The notes beneath the pieces were generated by a model. That model had not been told where the DNA came from, made no database searches, and worked only from the letters and a program-made list of their open reading frames with translations. This document shows, one piece after another, positions 61,063 through 61,689 of a stretch of DNA of 61,689 nucleotides. Origin of the DNA: Cellulophaga sp. F20128 (lineage in GTDB: Bacteria > Bacteroidota > Bacteroidia > Flavobacteriales > Flavobacteriaceae); NCBI RefSeq assembly GCF_023015805.1, contig NZ_JALKBA010000022.1:1-61689 (forward strand), read 5' to 3'. Made by a program: the position numbers and the translations under genes. Position 1 is the stretch's first letter, and every line of letters starts with the position of its first letter.

Positions 61063-61120
61063 GCCTTATCAATATAACTCCATATCTAATTCTTAAAATG
61101 AAAACAATACTTGTTTACAT
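61063..61120 (-). pseudogene. Relic of a GIY-YIG nuclease gene (first ~20 codons)
   Basis: The minus strand from 61120 aligns ungapped with the first ~55 bases of the intact GIY-YIG gene (from 61586), with about 70% identity. It reads M-stop-TSIVFILRIRYG against MQTSFVYILTNKYR. The second codon is TAA and the remainder of the gene is missing, so the copy has an internal deletion that joins it to the 113-bp segment. Confidence 0.8.
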
Positions 61121-61131
61121 AAAAAAATTAT

Positions 61132-61159
61132 GTGACCCTGAAATAAATTTAGGGTGACG
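61132..61159. repeat. 28-bp palindrome, copy with one mismatch
   Basis: GTGA-CCCTGAA-ATAAA-TTTAGGG-TGACG: stem CCCTGAA/TTTAGGG has one G-T pair or mismatch. It lies 12 bases from the relic ATG, the same layout as the intact element at its palindrome. Confidence 0.92.
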
Positions 61160-61176
61160 CTTATTTAAAGATCATA

Positions 61177-61289
61177 TTTTAAGTTCTTAATATTTATTTT
61201 AAATGAAATTCTAGCTACAAGCATATCTTCCAAGCTAATATTGATTCGTCATACAGTCCCTAGTTTTCGGGAGTTTCAGTATCCCATTA
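61177..61289 (-). repeat. 113-bp repeated noncoding segment, copy 2
   Basis: Copy of 60949-61061, directly downstream of the GIY-YIG stop codon on the minus strand. The piece at 61262-61289 can fold on the minus strand into a nested stem (ATAC/GTAT outside, TCCC/GGGA inside). The fold is only partly kept in copy 1. Confidence 0.9.
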
Positions 61290-61307
61290 TATTTACAAAA
61301 AGATGGC

Positions 61308-61586
61308 TTAATAATTTATGGTTTCCATATTAGGATTCACTTCTCTTATCAAATTGATTTTCCACTGCTTTTTCCAATTTTTTAGCTGTTTTTCTCTAGC
61401 TACTGCTTGCTTTATGTCTAAATACTCTTCAAAATAAACCAAATCTTTAATATTGTATTTTTTTGTAAAAACAGATCCAATTTCATTTAAATGTTCTTGA
61501 AGCCGAGTGGATAAATTTGCCGTAACCCCTATATAAAATGTAGTTCTGTATTTATTTGTTAAGATGTAGACAAAACTAGTTTGCAT
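61308..61586 (-). CDS. GIY-YIG nuclease (92 aa) of a palindrome-associated element
   Basis: The 92-aa protein is a minimal GIY-YIG domain: VYI at residues 6-8, YIG at 18-20, Arg28 in NLSTRLQEH and catalytic Glu65 in AVAREKQLKNWKK, all intact. The ATG is 13 bases from a 28-bp palindrome, and the stop is 18 bases from the 113-bp segment. A defective copy lies immediately downstream. Single-domain GIY-YIG proteins are often found with such CCCTGAA palindromes in Bacteroidetes genomes (from general recollection). DNA cleavage is inferred; no second domain is present. Confidence 0.9.
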   Translation of the reverse strand: MQTSFVYILTNKYRTTFYIGVTANLSTRLQEHLNEIGSVFTKKYNIKDLVYFEEYLDIKQAVAREKQLKNWKKQWKINLIREVNPNMETINY

Positions 61587-61599
61587 AAAAAAAGATTAT

Positions 61600-61627
61600 G
61601 TGACCCTGAAATAAATTCAGGGTGACG
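61600..61627. repeat. 28-bp palindrome upstream of the GIY-YIG gene
   Basis: GTGA-CCCTGAA-ATAAA-TTCAGGG-TGACG has a perfect 7-bp stem. Same orientation as the copy at 61132-61159, from which it differs at one position. Confidence 0.95.
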
Positions 61628-61689
61628 TTATTCAAGAATTATACTATAATAACCCACTTTATCCTTTAATTGAAATTTTTGCTGCAATT
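61628..61689 (-). repeat. Start of a third element copy, cut by the window end
   Basis: After the palindrome the sequence again runs TTATTCAAG and ends TTTAATTGAAATTTTTGCTGCAATT (in two parts: TTTAATTGAAATTT and TTGCTGCAATT), resembling copies 1 and 2 at the same place (TTTAAxxGAAATTCTAGCTxCAA). It is more diverged and continues outside the window. Confidence 0.65.

Larger units (their letters stand above)
60915..61307. other. Gene-free, repeat-rich stretch after the MocR gene
   Basis: No intact gene lies here. It holds a possible collapsed palindrome (near 60938-60945), two diverged copies of a 113-base segment, one full palindrome and the relic of a GIY-YIG gene. All are parts of one tandemly copied element. 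Confidence 0.8.

Overview
The window is about 61.7 kb of low-GC DNA from a member of the Flavobacteriaceae (Bacteroidetes), probably marine. The family call rests on type IX secretion (T9SS) sorting domains, gldD and gldE (gliding/T9SS), families typical of this group (DUF3098, DUF3127, DUF4271, DUF4296, DUF4301, DUF6646), a long L21 ribosomal protein, TonB-dependent receptors, and many promoters with the Bacteroidetes -7 box TAnnTTTG. I do not assign a genus. I see no rRNA, tRNA, CRISPR array, integrase or classical IS transposase; most of the window is chromosomal core.

Layout. 1-5 kb: the end of a secreted beta-helix-like protein, two mini-proteins that are only a T9SS sorting domain, a LuxE-like gene, a DUF1080 protein and tag. 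5-9 kb: a lipoprotein/LytS/LytTR operon, a monothiol thioredoxin-fold protein and a TonB-like protein. 9-12 kb: the envelope operon ftsX-DUF3098-uppP-small membrane protein-truB. 12-18.6 kb: a double SGNH hydrolase, a leuS with two apparent in-frame insertions, a SemiSWEET and a YugP-type metallopeptidase. 18.6-25.4 kb: AsnC regulator, saccharopine dehydrogenase-like protein, DUF423, pckA, recX, rng, a 29-residue basic protein and HU. 25.5-29 kb: mutY-ssb-gldE-gldD. 29-33.5 kb: HMA lipoprotein, rplU-rpmA, a reductase-like SDR, ahcY. 33.6-40.2 kb: a phosphopantetheinyl transferase and a thiamine uptake region (thiamine-binding protein, PnuC/PnuT, NadR-like kinase, DUF4301, then a TPP riboswitch and TonB receptor). 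40.2-50.8 kb: Rieske-like lipoprotein, greA-HIT, orphan histidine kinase, flavin reductase, DUF3127, aat, two secreted peptidases, GIY-YIG protein, tyrS. 50.9-56.5 kb: SDR, DUF4296-dihydroorotase-glycosyltransferase, DUF4271-hemD, DUF6646. 56.6-61.7 kb: cupin, TonB receptor, divergent MocR regulator, then a repeat-rich end.

Most unusual points. (1) A roughly 440-bp element with a GC-rich hairpin at each end and a DUF559 nuclease domain lies in frame inside the leuS editing domain, and a second 45-codon segment near the LeuS N-terminus also looks inserted. (2) The right end holds tandem copies of another small-nuclease element: a 92-residue GIY-YIG gene, a 28-bp palindrome of the GTGACCCTGAA type, and a repeated 113-bp noncoding segment. 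One copy has decayed to the first ~20 codons of the nuclease. (3) The MocR regulator has Gln where the family has its PLP-binding Lys. (4) A decayed copy of the LuxE gene's 3' end lies beyond the DUF1080 gene. (5) Two small genes without long ORFs are visible (29 and 50 residues).
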